NCBI GenBank assembly: GCA_022419385.1
Contig: JAJUBI010000004.1
Span: 3,391,286-3,455,285, forward strand
DNA length: 64,000 nt
DNA from: Paraconiothyrium sp. Pb-2020
Lineage: Eukaryota; Ascomycota; Dothideomycetes; Pleosporales; Didymosphaeriaceae
Direction of reading: 5' to 3'
The translations under genes were made by a program, and so were the position numbers. The stretch's first letter is position 1, and every line of letters begins with the position of its first letter. Below are positions 46,690 through 57,597 of this stretch, piece by piece. The notes beneath the pieces were generated by a model. That model searched no databases, was not told where the DNA came from, and worked only from the letters and a program-made list of their open reading frames with translations.

Positions 46690-47154
46690 TGAGATCGACG
46701 TTCCCTTATCTGTTTTGGCATGAACCTAACGGTCGCTGCAAGGCACATTCCAATGCAATGGAACCTACCGTGTAGTAAAACGTAGATCAGGACCTACAGG
46801 GATGATGTGGTCGCGTGCCTTATGACCGGGCCACTGGGTTGAAGTAGCGGGAGCATGGCGTGCTGGCGTGCTTGCGTGCAGATGACGTGCTCGCTTGGCT
46901 GTTGGCAGGTTGTTGCAACACTATCCCTTTCTGAAGCTTCGACTATTTGCGCGTAACCATATACAACGTTGTATTGCATTATGACATGAAGACCCATCCG
47001 CGTTGGGCATTAAGAGCATGGGACGATCCGCAACACACTTCTCACAGCCTGGCGGTACATTAGAGGATGTCACTGAAAAGAATCGGTCTCAGGAGCCAGT
47101 GGCCTCGATTTATTTGGTCTACTGCAATAGACGATTACGCCCAAGAAGAGCTCT

Positions 47155-47744
47155 CTACGAATCAGGAATCGCTGCAATAGCCTCAACCTCGATCAAGAAA
47201 TTACCAGGCAGCTTCCCCACCTCAACGGCTGTCCGTGCTGGCTTCGGAGTCGGAAGCATTGCCGCATAGACCTCGTTCATGGCTGCGTAGTCATTCATGT
47301 TCGCAAGGAACACTGTGGTCTTCATAACGTAGTCCCATGAAGTGCCAGCCTCCTCCAGAGTGGTGGCGATGTTCTTAATCACTTGGGCCTGTCATTTATC
47401 AGCAAGAGTCAGGCAAAAGTCATGATTTAAGGCTCAAGGTGAATTGATAGAGAGATTGAAATATCCGTACGGTTTGTGCCTCAATCCCGCCTGATATGAT
47501 GGTACCATTAACAGATGGTACTGTGCCTGAGGTATACACTATTCCCTTGCTTGTCCATGCTCCGCTAGCTGCCCTGCAGTCAATACACGTTCTTAGCTAC
47601 GGCACAATTCAACTAACATAGTATAGGTCCCTGAGTGCCTAAGTAGGTTACTACTGGCTGCTTTGCGAGCTTCGGTGTTGGCTTTGCATGAACAACGCCT
47701 GCGGCGAGCAGAAGTGTGGTAAAGATCGGGGCGAGTCGGACCAT
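47155..47744 (-). CDS. RidA (YjgF/UK114) family protein with signal peptide
   Basis: Three exons (47744-47618, 47568-47471, 47388-47155) give 152 residues. The first 20 (MVRLAPIFTTLLLAAGVVHA) look like a cleavable signal peptide, unusual for this family, which normally acts in cytosol or mitochondria. The rest follows the RidA pattern: KGIVYTSGTVPSVNG, GGIEAQT-AQVIKNIATTLEEAG across intron 2, and KPARTAVEVGKLPGNFLIEV, with the catalytic Arg127 in PARTAVEV. RidA hydrolyses reactive imines/enamines made by amino-acid-acting flavin or PLP enzymes. The divergent neighbour is a secreted L-amino-acid oxidase, exactly such an imine producer. Intron 1 ends at GGCAG (phase 1), which gives SSGAWTSKG; intron 2 is 82 bases. 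Confidence 0.85.
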
Positions 47745-49298
47745 GCTGAGGGATCTAAGCGTCCAAAAACAACAAGCTCAATGAATGTTTCGCGAAACTG
47801 ACAACAGGAAGCTCTCGGGTCTTATAGCGCAGGCTGGCGCAACCGTTCAGTCCGCTCTAAAGCTGTTCTGCTCACCAAGACTTCCTTCCCTTACGCCCTT
47901 CGCATACATCCGAGTTCGCTCTACCATAACCAAGACCCCATTCTACAGTTGTTGAAGGCGCCGACCTCTGGGCATCTCTTGGCTGTCCCGACGGCCAGTA
48001 TAACGGGCAGCGGAAACCTTCGCCGACGGACGTCGTTATCTTGGTCCTCCGTGTCACATCAACCTAGTGGGATCACTCCGATCGTACGAGTCAGACCCCC
48101 AATCTACACACCGAACGCGCCGCATGCTTTCGCCTTCAATTCGCGAACGACGGGGTGACTGCGGTATATCTGCGGGGTCTACATAGCGGGGGGGGGGGGG
48201 GGAACATGTATGCTGGAGCTCCAGGGTCCGATAACGTGAGACGCGTAACGGCGGGAGGGCGTGTTGACGTAAGTTGAGATAAAGAAGTAATCGTATTCAA
48301 GTAGACTGTAGAGATAAGACTCGACGCCGCAAAGATGCCTGGGATGCTAGCGAGAGCACTAGGACATAGAGTAACCTTATGCAGTATCAAGGCTCGCTTC
48401 GAGTGCCGCCAAGTGCAATAAGCTGCATGAACCGACTGCCGACCCTGGCCCGGGATAATGGTCCCGCTAACTCTTTGATGGAGACCTGGAAGCTGGCTTG
48501 GATTTATACTATCTAAGCACGTTGTACGGACCGTTATGGAAGCCCGGCCGAGATCTGGTCCCAGAAGAGCCGGTACTGTGGGGTGCTCATGCGGAGTTTA
48601 GCGAGCAGAGAACTGCGGCATTCGGAAAGGAGCGCACGCCAAAGGCGCAAACTGCACAGTGTAACACCGGCTTTACAGTCTTACGGGCAACATTGCCTTC
48701 TTTTACACCGTTCTCTTTTCCACAGTAACAGTCCATGATCTAGTCGACTGGATAATTGACTACCTTATAGGTACACCATTGTGCTAACTTTTGCCTTGCG
48801 AGTCGTCGATTCGGAGTAAAAGATAACGAAGTTGCATCGGAGCGGAGTGTCGATCTCCACACACCGAGACCTCATACTTCCCGTCTCTGCGCTACTGCGC
48901 AGTGGCAAGCAGTCCCGGATGTAGCCCAAGGATACCGAAGATGACCAGTCACCCGAGAGCGGGATGCTTACAATTCCATACCCCATTTTCAATGCTACGG
49001 GTGCCTTGAAGATGTCTTGGCGAGCTTCTGCAGTCTTATCGCGAGACTTTCATGTCAGCACGGGCGTTGAGGTGTGGTAATGGAACGGCAGTGTTTATCG
49101 AAGGGCGTGCAATTGCCGACAAGCTCGGATCTTTACGAGGTTCATGTAGGATTCTTGACCGATGTATTTGCGATACCGGCAACTTGGTAGACCTCTTGAA
49201 GATGTACAAATGAGTGCTGTGCGACGATCGTCTGACTTTCGACACCTCGTCAAGTCCTTGCCTTCCGCACCCCCCTGTTATCTTAAACCTCTTTCAAG
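47745..49298. promoter_or_regulatory. divergent upstream region, RidA / L-amino-acid oxidase
   Basis: 1554 bases separate the two start codons. A TATA-like CTATAAG (minus strand, near 47819-47825) lies about 80 bases before the RidA start. The region includes a G15 run. No gene inside is supported. Confidence 0.5.
48188..48202. repeat. run of 15 G
   Basis: An unbroken homopolymer of 15 G (C on the minus strand) in the intergenic region. It could form quadruplex-like structures and its length is prone to sequencing error. Confidence 0.95.
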
Positions 49299-51341
49299 AT
49301 GAAAGGTGTTTTTAAAGCTTCATCTGCTGTGCTCTCTTTGGCAAGCAGTGTTGTGGCTGGGCCCGTCAACGGCCGCTCGGATGTCATCCACTTCAAGGGT
49401 CCCTTCAAGGTTGCTTCAGACTCAGTTCACAACGTTCACATTGGGTACGGCGATGAAACCTTTGAAGGAGATGTTCAGATTGTCTATGGGGCGTGTGACA
49501 TGGCTGGAAGCCACGAACGACACCACGAGCTTGGATCCACCTTTTTCCGACGCGATGCCCTTCCAGAACGTCTAGTCTGGCTCGTTCCTGAGGAAGTCGT
49601 GAATCGAGGCTGTCTTCATGCATACTCCGGATCCGCCCTCATTGGCCGTTCAGAACCCATTGCGATTACCAAAAACTACCGAAAACGAGAAGACATGTCC
49701 AAGATTTCAGACTGGAGTGGCCCATGGTTCGACGGCGTCGCTTATCTGCAGAATAAAGCAAACAGTGCATCTTTTGTCGCCGTTGAGAAGAGCAAGAAGA
49801 TCGCAATCGTTGGCGGAGGCATGTCTGGTCTGCTGACAAGCCACCTGCTGACCTCTGTCGGGATCAACGACTGGCACATCACCGAGAGCTCTCAGCGTAT
49901 TGGAGGGCGTATCAGAACGAAATATCTCGCGGGAACGACACCCGATCAATACCAATATCAGGAAATGGGCCCTATGAGATTTCCCGTCAGCACGAAATAT
50001 ACCGATACTAACGAGACGCTTGATATTAACGACCACAAGATGGTCTTCCAGCTTGCCGACACGTTGAACAAGCTGAACGGTAACGACTCGACACTGGCAG
50101 TCAACTTCATTCCCTGGATCCAGTCCAGTCCGAATGTCCCAGCCAACTCCAATGGGTACAGACTGCCGAACGGCCGCATCCCCAGCGCAGCCCAGGTCAA
50201 AGCGAATTCGAGTTTAGTACTACCTACAGCTAAGCCAGACGACTATGATGAAGAAGTTGTCACCAAAGCCGAAGATGCGCTCGCCGCCTTTTACGACGAG
50301 ACTCCAGAGCGTCTTAGAAATGCTTCTCAAAGCATTTATAAAGCTCACAAGGAGGCCATTGAGAGAGGCTTATTCCACTGGTCCGAGGCTGCTTACCTGA
50401 GGTACCACTTGAACATCAGCGCCGATATGGTCGACTACGTCGCCGGGGCAGGTTCCGACCCCATGTGGGACCTTTACGATTCCGTCTATTTTGGAGCTAC
50501 AAATTGGCGAACTATCGACAAAGGTCTTGAGTCGCTTCCTCGCGCTTTCTACCCGCACGTCCAGGATAAGCTTACTCTTGGTCGTAAAATTGACGGTATT
50601 TTGTACAGCAACGACACTGGCAAAGTTACTCTCACTTGGAGACAGAATCAGTATGCTATGGAACCCGAGAAGGAAGAATACGACTATGCCGTAGTCGCAG
50701 TGCCTTTTTCCAAAGTTAGGACATGGACACTCCCGAAGTATTCGTCTCTCCTGACTCGCGCCATTCAAACGATGAACTACGCGCAATCTTGCAAGGTGTC
50801 TCTCAGATATAAGACCCGGTTCTGGGAGCATCTGGACGAGCCCATCATTGGTGGTTGCGGTGCGGTGGACATTTTCGGTATTGGCTCTGTCTGCTACCCC
50901 TCTTACCAGATCAACTCTACCAGGCCAGGTGTGATCCTCGCTTCATACTCCAGCGGAACTCCTGCACGCTCACTTGCTGCATTGAGCACCGAAGACCATG
51001 TCGCTCGCGTTCAGCGAGCTATGGTCGAAGTACATGGCGATGTTGCCGCTGAGCAATTCACCGGCGCGTTCGAGCGACAGTGCTGGGAAGTTGATGAGCA
51101 TCAGGCTGGCGCTTGGGCTGATCCCCTTCTTGGTCAGCAAGATCTGTACCTACCAGCTTATTACAAGACCGAGGCGAACACAATCTTCATCGGCGAGCAC
51201 ACAAGCTACACGCACGCCTGGATTTACTCGGCTCTTGACTCGGCGGTTCGTGGAACGACGCAACTTCTGCTCGATATGGGTCTTGTCGATGAGGCCAAGC
51301 AGATTGTGGAAGAATGGATGGGTAGGTGGATCAATCTGTAA
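49299..51341 (+). CDS. secreted L-amino-acid oxidase (flavin amine oxidase family)
   Basis: A single long exon encodes 680 residues. The first about 20 residues are a signal peptide (ending SSVVAGPV). A fungal-type prodomain of about 140 residues follows. The FAD motif KIAIVGGGMSGLLTSHLL starts near 167, with RIGGRIRTKYL and QEMGPMRFP after it, and the C-terminal flavin segment FIGEHTSYTHAWIYSALDSA near 630. There are several N-glycosylation sequons. The enzyme oxidises L-amino acids to imino acids, releasing H2O2; the imino acid then hydrolyses to keto acid and ammonia. It can serve nitrogen scavenging or hydrogen peroxide-based defence. Intronless, unlike most neighbours. Confidence 0.9.
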   Translation: MKGVFKASSAVLSLASSVVAGPVNGRSDVIHFKGPFKVASDSVHNVHIGYGDETFEGDVQIVYGACDMAGSHERHHELGSTFFRRDALPERLVWLVPEEVVNRGCLHAYSGSALIGRSEPIAITKNYRKREDMSKISDWSGPWFDGVAYLQNKANSASFVAVEKSKKIAIVGGGMSGLLTSHLLTSVGINDWHITESSQRIGGRIRTKYLAGTTPDQYQYQEMGPMRFPVSTKYTDTNETLDINDHKMVFQLADTLNKLNGNDSTLAVNFIPWIQSSPNVPANSNGYRLPNGRIPSAAQVKANSSLVLPTAKPDDYDEEVVTKAEDALAAFYDETPERLRNASQSIYKAHKEAIERGLFHWSEAAYLRYHLNISADMVDYVAGAGSDPMWDLYDSVYFGATNWRTIDKGLESLPRAFYPHVQDKLTLGRKIDGILYSNDTGKVTLTWRQNQYAMEPEKEEYDYAVVAVPFSKVRTWTLPKYSSLLTRAIQTMNYAQSCKVSLRYKTRFWEHLDEPIIGGCGAVDIFGIGSVCYPSYQINSTRPGVILASYSSGTPARSLAALSTEDHVARVQRAMVEVHGDVAAEQFTGAFERQCWEVDEHQAGAWADPLLGQQDLYLPAYYKTEANTIFIGEHTSYTHAWIYSALDSAVRGTTQLLLDMGLVDEAKQIVEEWMGRWINL

Positions 51342-51869
51342 TGGAAACCCCATAGATAGAAACGAGCAACGACTCATGAATAATATTAATCGTATGACCT
51401 GCACTGAGACAATTCAGCTCTGCTCACTAGTTTTAACAAACTTGCATCTCCTGAATGAAGTTGTGCTCCTTATGGTCCAGGCTTTAGCTTTCGAACATAA
51501 TGGGTTCATGGGACTAAACAACAATCTCGGAAATCCACAATAACATATTTGCCCATTCTGAATGGCCCTGTAGGGTGGAATAATTTAGGGACAATATCCC
51601 GTGGCTGGATTAGAGAATAGCTAGATCGATCAGCGCGTCTGTTTACTCTATTACCACTGAAATTTCACGGCTTTGTGCCTATCAGAGACATCAAGGCTAG
51701 GCAGTATGCGGCGCATATGTTTTAAGAGAAGAGAGAAAGATATGAGCGGAATGCAACTACGTTCCAGGCAGAGTGCACGGTGGATGAGTGGACAAAATGG
51801 ATGACGTCACCGTTAGTCCTTTCATATTGACCAAGCAGAGAGTCTTCACCATATATCCGAAACTATACA
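51342..51869. other. intergenic, no supported gene
   Basis: 3' flank of the oxidase and upstream region of the next gene on the same strand. Nothing else seen. Confidence 0.6.
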
Positions 51870-52544
51870 ATGGATGACGATTGGCAATCTGAGGTTCTCA
51901 CCTCTCGCCACATGCACAATCGCGTCCACAACAAGCCCAATCGCAGAAATCGACCCTTTGACGTACACAAGACATTCGGAAGCTATACCTGCAAATGTGC
52001 TGCATGGAAGAGCAAGCAAGATGAACGCATTCAGCAGCAAGAGATAACACTGGAGTTGTACCGCTTGACTCCAAATGAAGAGGGTGTTGTTGGCGAGCTC
52101 AAATTTCCTGGTACACTGGAAGCGGCAGTGATTCTAGCCGCAAGCCGGGCGAGCCTTGATACGGCCGTGAGCGAGGTGGAAGCAGAGGCAATTGAAGAAG
52201 ATGGAAGAGATGAAGGCGAAGGAGATGATGAAAATGAAGCGAGCGACGCTGAGGATCACGAGAACGAACAAGACAGCGAGGAGCCAGCACGGTTTCGAAG
52301 GTTCGAGAAGAACAGTTTCCGGGTGCCTAAGTTTTGGCTCCGCTGGAATGGCATGGTTGAGGGGTCGGAGGTGGTGACAAGCGACCTGGGCTACGTGGTT
52401 TTCTCAGGGACCGACTGCCGAAAGTTCAAAGGAACCATCACGTGTGGACCACAAGGTTGGAAAGACGTTGCGATCAGTGGTCACAGGATTGCCGGTAGAG
52501 GAGCATCTGATGTGCCAGTCAGATGGAATGAGCAGATATTATGA
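51870..52544 (+). CDS. unknown protein with acidic middle
   Basis: An uninterrupted frame of 224 residues. I do not recognise the family. Residues 1-95 are polar with a possible small domain (FGSYTCKCAAWKSKQDERIQ). Residues 98-145 are strongly acidic (Glu/Asp stretches near EAEAIEEDGRDEGEGDDENE), probably disordered. Residues 145-224 look beta-rich, with several aromatic residues (FRVPKFWLRWNGMVEG; DLGYVVFSGTDCRKFKGTIT). No signal peptide or membrane segment. It could be a nuclear or cytosolic binding protein. Confidence 0.65.
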   Translation: MDDDWQSEVLTSRHMHNRVHNKPNRRNRPFDVHKTFGSYTCKCAAWKSKQDERIQQQEITLELYRLTPNEEGVVGELKFPGTLEAAVILAASRASLDTAVSEVEAEAIEEDGRDEGEGDDENEASDAEDHENEQDSEEPARFRRFEKNSFRVPKFWLRWNGMVEGSEVVTSDLGYVVFSGTDCRKFKGTITCGPQGWKDVAISGHRIAGRGASDVPVRWNEQIL

Positions 52545-53221
52545 GTGTAAACACAACTCGGCAGCAACGCTGTAACGGTCTATTCTGCGTTCTCAATCAG
52601 CGCCGTCCACTCGTATGACCAATTTACTGAATATAAACGGGTAAATTAAACGTGGGTTGACTTTATGCATTTATTGTTGGTGCGTTGATGTTTGAGCATC
52701 AGCCATCGGGATTAAATCTTCAACTTATTCGAGATCATAAACTCTGGGTATGATATTCACCACTGACTGAAGCCTCATATCATGATCGCCATGGGGGACT
52801 AGATATTGGCCTCTCCGTGAGAAATATCGTATAAACGTCAAAAGAAAAGGCTTGCCTAAATTTCCAGGCTGTTTACAGAAGCTCGCTGCAGAGAGTTTGT
52901 GTGGTGTGACATTCATGACATGTACCCATACAAGATCTTGGCCTTTTACACAGCTCAAGCACTTTGACAAAGTTTGAGGTTGGACTCTGCGCGGTTGATG
53001 ATGTTGATACTTGTGTAGAACTACTTTTATAGTATTCATCTAACGACTCTTTGACACAACTGAGTAAGTTGTTACAATAACAAGCTAACAAGGCATTATT
53101 AAACCGACATTATCTTCCCTTTGTATCTTCGTAAAGTCTTTGTCACTTTGAATTTCTTTCCCACTGGGATCAGAACACCTACAAACCCCCCTCAGTCTTG
53201 TAAGTTCCAACTACATTTTCT
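52545..53221. other. intergenic, convergent 3' ends
   Basis: AT-rich. A 104-codon minus frame (52725-53039) lacks motif and signal peptide and is not supported. Confidence 0.55.
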
Positions 53222-53778
53222 CTAGGCCTCGATGCAAATTCCCGGTCCATCTGCGACATTGATGTCAGTACGACTCATATCGCACTTCAACCCTTTCGGG
53301 CAGTAGTAGTGACCCCTCGTGCCACAGATCTGCCTAACGCATCTCCCTGGGCTGTCCGCGATTTGCGGATCTATGCCACTCATATCGCAGACCCAGCCGT
53401 GACTGTTGACGTGCACATCTTGTCAGCCTCTCGAATCCGTCGGAATTTACGAAGGCAAGCGAGAAGGAAGCAAGGTACATACGGGCACGGCACTTTGCCA
53501 CGCGTGTTGCAGAGATCCTGAATGCAGCGCCCGTCGATGGCCGCACGACCGTTGCCAGTGTAATCGCACGTGGAGTACAACGGACAGGCGCCGTTAGCGC
53601 AGAACCTGGGAATGCAAATTCCGCTTTCGGAGAATCTGGCAGTGTGCGAGCAATATGAACCGATCGGGCATTTGGAAGAGTTGGGCCCGCACACTTTGGG
53701 TTTGAGGTCGATGGTCCTCTGAGCATTCGCGCCAAAGAAACTGAGCAAAATGACGAGCGTTGCGCTTGTCAGCTTCAT
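53222..53778 (-). CDS. secreted protein with four cysteine-rich repeats
   Basis: Two exons (53778-53483, 53402-53222) give 158 residues. The first about 19 (MKLTSATLVILLSFFGANA) form a signal peptide. The mature part is four repeats of about 32 residues, each of the form C-x(5-7)-CP-x(4)-C-D/S-x(n)-G-x-C: KCPIGSYC, ACPLYSTCD, PCPHGWVCD and YCPKGLKCD. Sixteen cysteines suggest eight disulfides. The intron 53403-53482 (80 bases, GTATGT donor, CAACAG acceptor) is needed; it restores repeat 3 exactly, which supports it. I do not know a named family; secreted, small and disulfide-rich makes it an effector or cell-wall protein candidate. Confidence 0.8.
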
Positions 53779-54377
53779 GGTGGAGGGTTGCAACGTGAAT
53801 GCTGGCTTCCCAACGCAGGGTCGATCAAAGACTGTGGAGGGTGCCGGAAGGTAGATCTGGTGTAGCATTATGCTGCAGGATATTTGCAAGCTTTATAATT
53901 CTACTTTCATGCCGCAATCTAGAGTCCTGCGGTTACTGCTTTCGTCGGTAGTGACGCAACGAGAGTGCGTGAAAGAAGTTCATGTGGGGATATCACTTGA
54001 GCGATGTTTTCTTTCTTGGACTATGGCTATATAGGCGTACTTTGGTAGCCTACTCCCTGTCACTGCACCGACTCCTATGGTTCTGTCATATTACAACCGA
54101 ATCACAAGGTGATAGTGCTGTTAGTAGAGGCCGTTAAAAGCCATCAATCCTCTAGCCATTCTTCTTCGAACCTACTAAGTGAATGCGTTGCTTGGTGAGG
54201 CATACACAAGCCATGTCTCAACAAGGTCGATGTGGCGCTTCTAAATGTGCTTCAGCGGCGAGACCAATCCTGTGCGCCGAATTTCGAGAGACGTTCTGAT
54301 CAGTAGCGTGCCACTTGGTGTATGCCAATGATTGCAAGGAGTCTAGCCTCAAACATATATACATGGATATATGTAGC
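53779..54377. other. intergenic, no supported gene
   Basis: The promoter side of the cysteine-repeat gene, then the 3' flank of the acyl-CoA dehydrogenase gene. Nothing else seen. Confidence 0.6.
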
Positions 54378-55746
54378 TTAGTAACTCCTGGGTAGCCCCA
54401 GCACCTTTTCCCCTACATAGTTCAATATCATCTCCCTACTAACAGGCGCAATCCTCGGCACAAGACACTCCCTGAACCATCTCTCAACGTCATACTCGAC
54501 TGCATACCCCATTCCCCCATGTGTCAACACCGCTTTCTCACATGCATTAAAGGCCGCCTCAGCAGCGACATACTTGGCGCTGTTAGCCGCTATACCAACG
54601 GCGTCCTGTCGGATGCTCGCATCGTCCTTCGACGCATCGTACAGCCGCGCCGCATGGTACGTCGCCAGCTTCGCAGCTTCTAGCCGCATATACGCGTCGG
54701 CAAGCGGGTGCGCAATGCCTTGGTTGCTGCCAATAGGGCGGTTGAACACGGTGCGATCTCGCGCGTACGCTGCGGCCTTTGCGAGCGCGGCGTATCCCAG
54801 GCCAAGGGCTTCACCGGCTAGTAGGCATCGCTCCGCATTCATACCGTGCAGGATGATTTGGAAGCCCTGGCCTTCTTCGCCGATGAGCGAGGACGCGGGC
54901 ACGCGGTAACCGTCGAAGAAAACCTCGTTTGCGTCCACGGCGCGGCCGCCCATCTTCGCGATCCTGCGCATATCGAGGCCCGGCGAGGCACGGTCAAGCG
55001 GAATGCAGAAGATTGAGAGCGCCTGAGATGGTTTCGCTGCTTCCTCGCGGGGTGTGGTGCGCGCAAGTAGGATCATGCGGTCCGCGACCTGCGCGCACGT
55101 GATCCATATTTTCTGACCTGTGATACTGTACGTGCCGTCGCCCATGTTTTTCGCAGTGGTACTCAACCGTAGGGTATCGAGGCCTGAATTGGGTTCCGTG
55201 ACGCCAAAGCATGTGCGCCATTGTCCCGACACGATCTTGGGGATGGTCTCTTCCAGCATGGCCTGCGACCCAAACTTGGCGAGCGGCTGCGTCGCGTACA
55301 CGTTTGCGTGTATGCTCTGCGCGCCTGCCATGCCGGCGCCCGATTCTGAAATCGTATGCAGCATCATGGTTGCTTCGGAAATACCTACGGCGGACTGTTA
55401 GAAGGTGTCGGGACAAAATTATTTGGCGATCAATACCAAGGCCCGAGCCACCATACGCCTCTGGGAGGGCGATACCCAGCCATCCGTCTTTTGCGAGGGC
55501 GGCGTGGAAGTCCTTGGGATCCTGCCCACTCTGGTCGCGCTCTTGCCAATACGTGTTTGGAAATTGCGAACATATTGCGCCAACGGCTTCGCGGACCTCA
55601 AGCTGCGTATCTGTGAAGCCCGTAGTTTCCATGATGCGTGTCCGCTTTGAGGACGAAAAGGGCTGGCATCGTCTTGTGAAGTGATCCGTGCGATGTGATG
55701 AGGAGAGGCCTGCACGGCGCATCGCATTACAAAGAGGTCGCGACAT
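54378..55746 (-). CDS. acyl-CoA dehydrogenase
   Basis: Two exons (55746-55437, 55384-54378) give 438 residues. The N-terminus to about residue 37 is rich in Arg and Ser (MSRPLCNAMRRAG, RRCQPFSSSKRTR) and may be a mitochondrial presequence; a second ATG (METTGF) follows it. The core fits the family: YGGSGLGISEATMM joined across the intron, CFGVTEPNSGLDT, ITGQKIWITCA (flavin site), RDRTVFNRPIGSNQ, and GGMGYAVEYDVERWFRE. It oxidises an acyl-CoA with FAD in fatty-acid or branched-chain acid breakdown. Chain-length specificity is unknown. The end (GLPRSY) is not a peroxisomal signal. Confidence 0.92.
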
Positions 55747-56622
55747 TGGGGGTGACTGGATACTGGATGTCGTCGTGTGCCCATCGTGAAAGTTGATGTC
55801 TGGTTTGTATAGCCGATGTCTAGTACATGACATAACCGGTCGGGCATCCACCTCCGAACTTCAGCCTCTGCTTCCTTATGATCTTATGCTGACAGGCGAA
55901 AGTAAAACATCGTCAAATAGAGTCCGAGAAGCGTGCGAGGCTAGCAATCATAAGCATGTGTCTCCGCGTTGTGTCGAACTTATTTTCAAATTCCGCGAGG
56001 ATGCTGACGCTCCGGTGATAGCTAGGGCGGTGGCTGAAATGCTTGTTATGGCCCACTATAGATAGCCTCTAACAGATCATCGGTAAAGATTGCGCTTGGT
56101 CGACACGCAACGGCTCCTTCACAATACATGCTTTCAGTCTACCGGTAGCAAGCATCTTAGGGCTCTTGCACGAAAACATCTGTATGTCGTATCAAGCCTA
56201 CGCTCTCCGATTCTCTAATCTCGAACACAGTGGTGATTCCTCCAACGTAAGGTGATCTACACATCGCGTTTCCTTCAATGTGAGCCCATTAGGTTTTCAT
56301 CACACATCGAGTATATGGCCTTCGTCGTCGTTCGCTCGCCTTATTTAGGCTGTCCGAGCTCTCCCCAGCAAGGATCACGCACCAATTAACAGCCCAGCGC
56401 AACTACCATTCTTGGAGTCTAATATCGACAAGCTCTTGATAGGACTTACTGTTCTTGGCCACTCTCGTGTTTTTGATGAACTTTGTGGGGTTCCCCACAA
56501 TACTGTCGGCAATCAAACTACCGGCATAGAAGGCGCCTGCCATAAGTATAGGCGACACCTAAGCATGCTATGGTGTCTCCACCTACTCCTAGAATCTGAC
56601 CTTGATCATTACTAGATCCGAA
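55747..56622. other. intergenic, divergent
   Basis: The shared upstream region of the dehydrogenase (minus) and the xylanase (plus). No gene seen. Confidence 0.55.
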
Positions 56623-57331
56623 ATGTTCCACAGATTTGCAGCAGTTCTTTTGTCTTTGATGGCTTGTGGGGGAACACTTGCGGACCCTCACGTTGTCGAG
56701 TCTCTGCAATCACGCGCAAGCTGGTACAACACCTTCCGACGACAAGTGTAAAATACAACAACCTTGCCGAAGGTGCTTACTCTGTCACTTGGAACGGCAC
56801 TGGAAATTTTGTAGGTGGCAAGGGTTGGAACCCTGGTTCGACTTCCAAGTATGCACTTCCGTTGTTGATGAGTCTGCTCATGTAGGAGCGATGCATCAAA
56901 ACCCTACTGCTAACTCACGCAGGACCGTAAACTGGACAGGCTCGTTCGAACCCAATGGCTACGCCTATCTGACAGTTTATGGCTGGACAACCAATCCGCT
57001 AATCGAATACTACATAGTCGAGAACTACCATCCCGACCATGAGCCTGCCGCTCCCCCTGAAGGAGAGGTTGTCACAAATCTCACTTCAGACGGTAGTGTC
57101 TACTCTGTACGGACGAAGATGCGGGTCAATAAGCCATCAATTCAGGGGACTGCGACATTCAGGCAAATTTTCAGCGTGAGACAGGACGTGAGGAGTGAAG
57201 GGGTTGTGACGGTTGGGAATCACTTTGCAGCGTGGAAGGAAGCGGGCTTGAAAACTGGGACTCATAACTACATGGTAATGGCAACAGAAGGGAACAATAG
57301 TAGTGGAAAGGCACACATTGAGGTTCATTGA
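56623..57331 (+). pseudogene. GH11 endo-beta-1,4-xylanase with broken N-terminus
   Basis: The catalytic part is clear. It begins in the frame from 56742 (SVKYNNLAEGAYSVTWNG, FVGGKGWNPGS), crosses an intron 56849-56922, and continues in 56923-57331 with TVNWTGSFEPNGYAYL, YGWTTNPLIEYYIVENY (nucleophile Glu) and YMVMATEGNNSSG (acid/base Glu). The start, ATG at 56623, gives a signal peptide (MFHRFAAVLLSLMACGGTLA) and about 20 more residues, but this frame stops at TAA 56749-56751, one frame off from the core. The strand with the family's YYYSFWTDG-like segment is absent between them. So there is a small deletion plus frameshift, or an assembly error. The core would otherwise hydrolyse xylan outside the cell. 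Confidence 0.75.
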
Positions 57332-57597
57332 GGCGCTGATGTGACCTGGCCGGCAGATCTCCATAGGAGATAGGAATCATTTGTTGATAGAAATCACTGA
57401 CCCTTCCATCTTCAAACCCACCGGAGGAGTGTTCCCGCCGTATTCGTGAGCCATGTGAGGAGGAAGCTACGATTGTTTCGTATGTCGCTCCACTGTTCCG
57501 AGACTATGTTACCAAAAATAAAGGCTGATAAATCACAAGGAACATATAACACGTCCGTGCACTGACCTTCACGTATGTTCAGGGCGTCCTATGCGCA

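Larger units (their letters stand above)
45595..47154. other. intergenic with minisatellite and hairpins
   Basis: No gene is supported between the LPMO and the RidA gene. It holds a 12-base minisatellite (45867-45910), a perfect 10-base hairpin (46138-46171) and an E-box palindrome (46669-46689), each listed separately. Confidence 0.55.

Noticed and set aside
50370..50831. 153-codon minus frame inside the L-amino-acid oxidase gene
   Set aside because: Shadow of a well-supported gene on the other strand.
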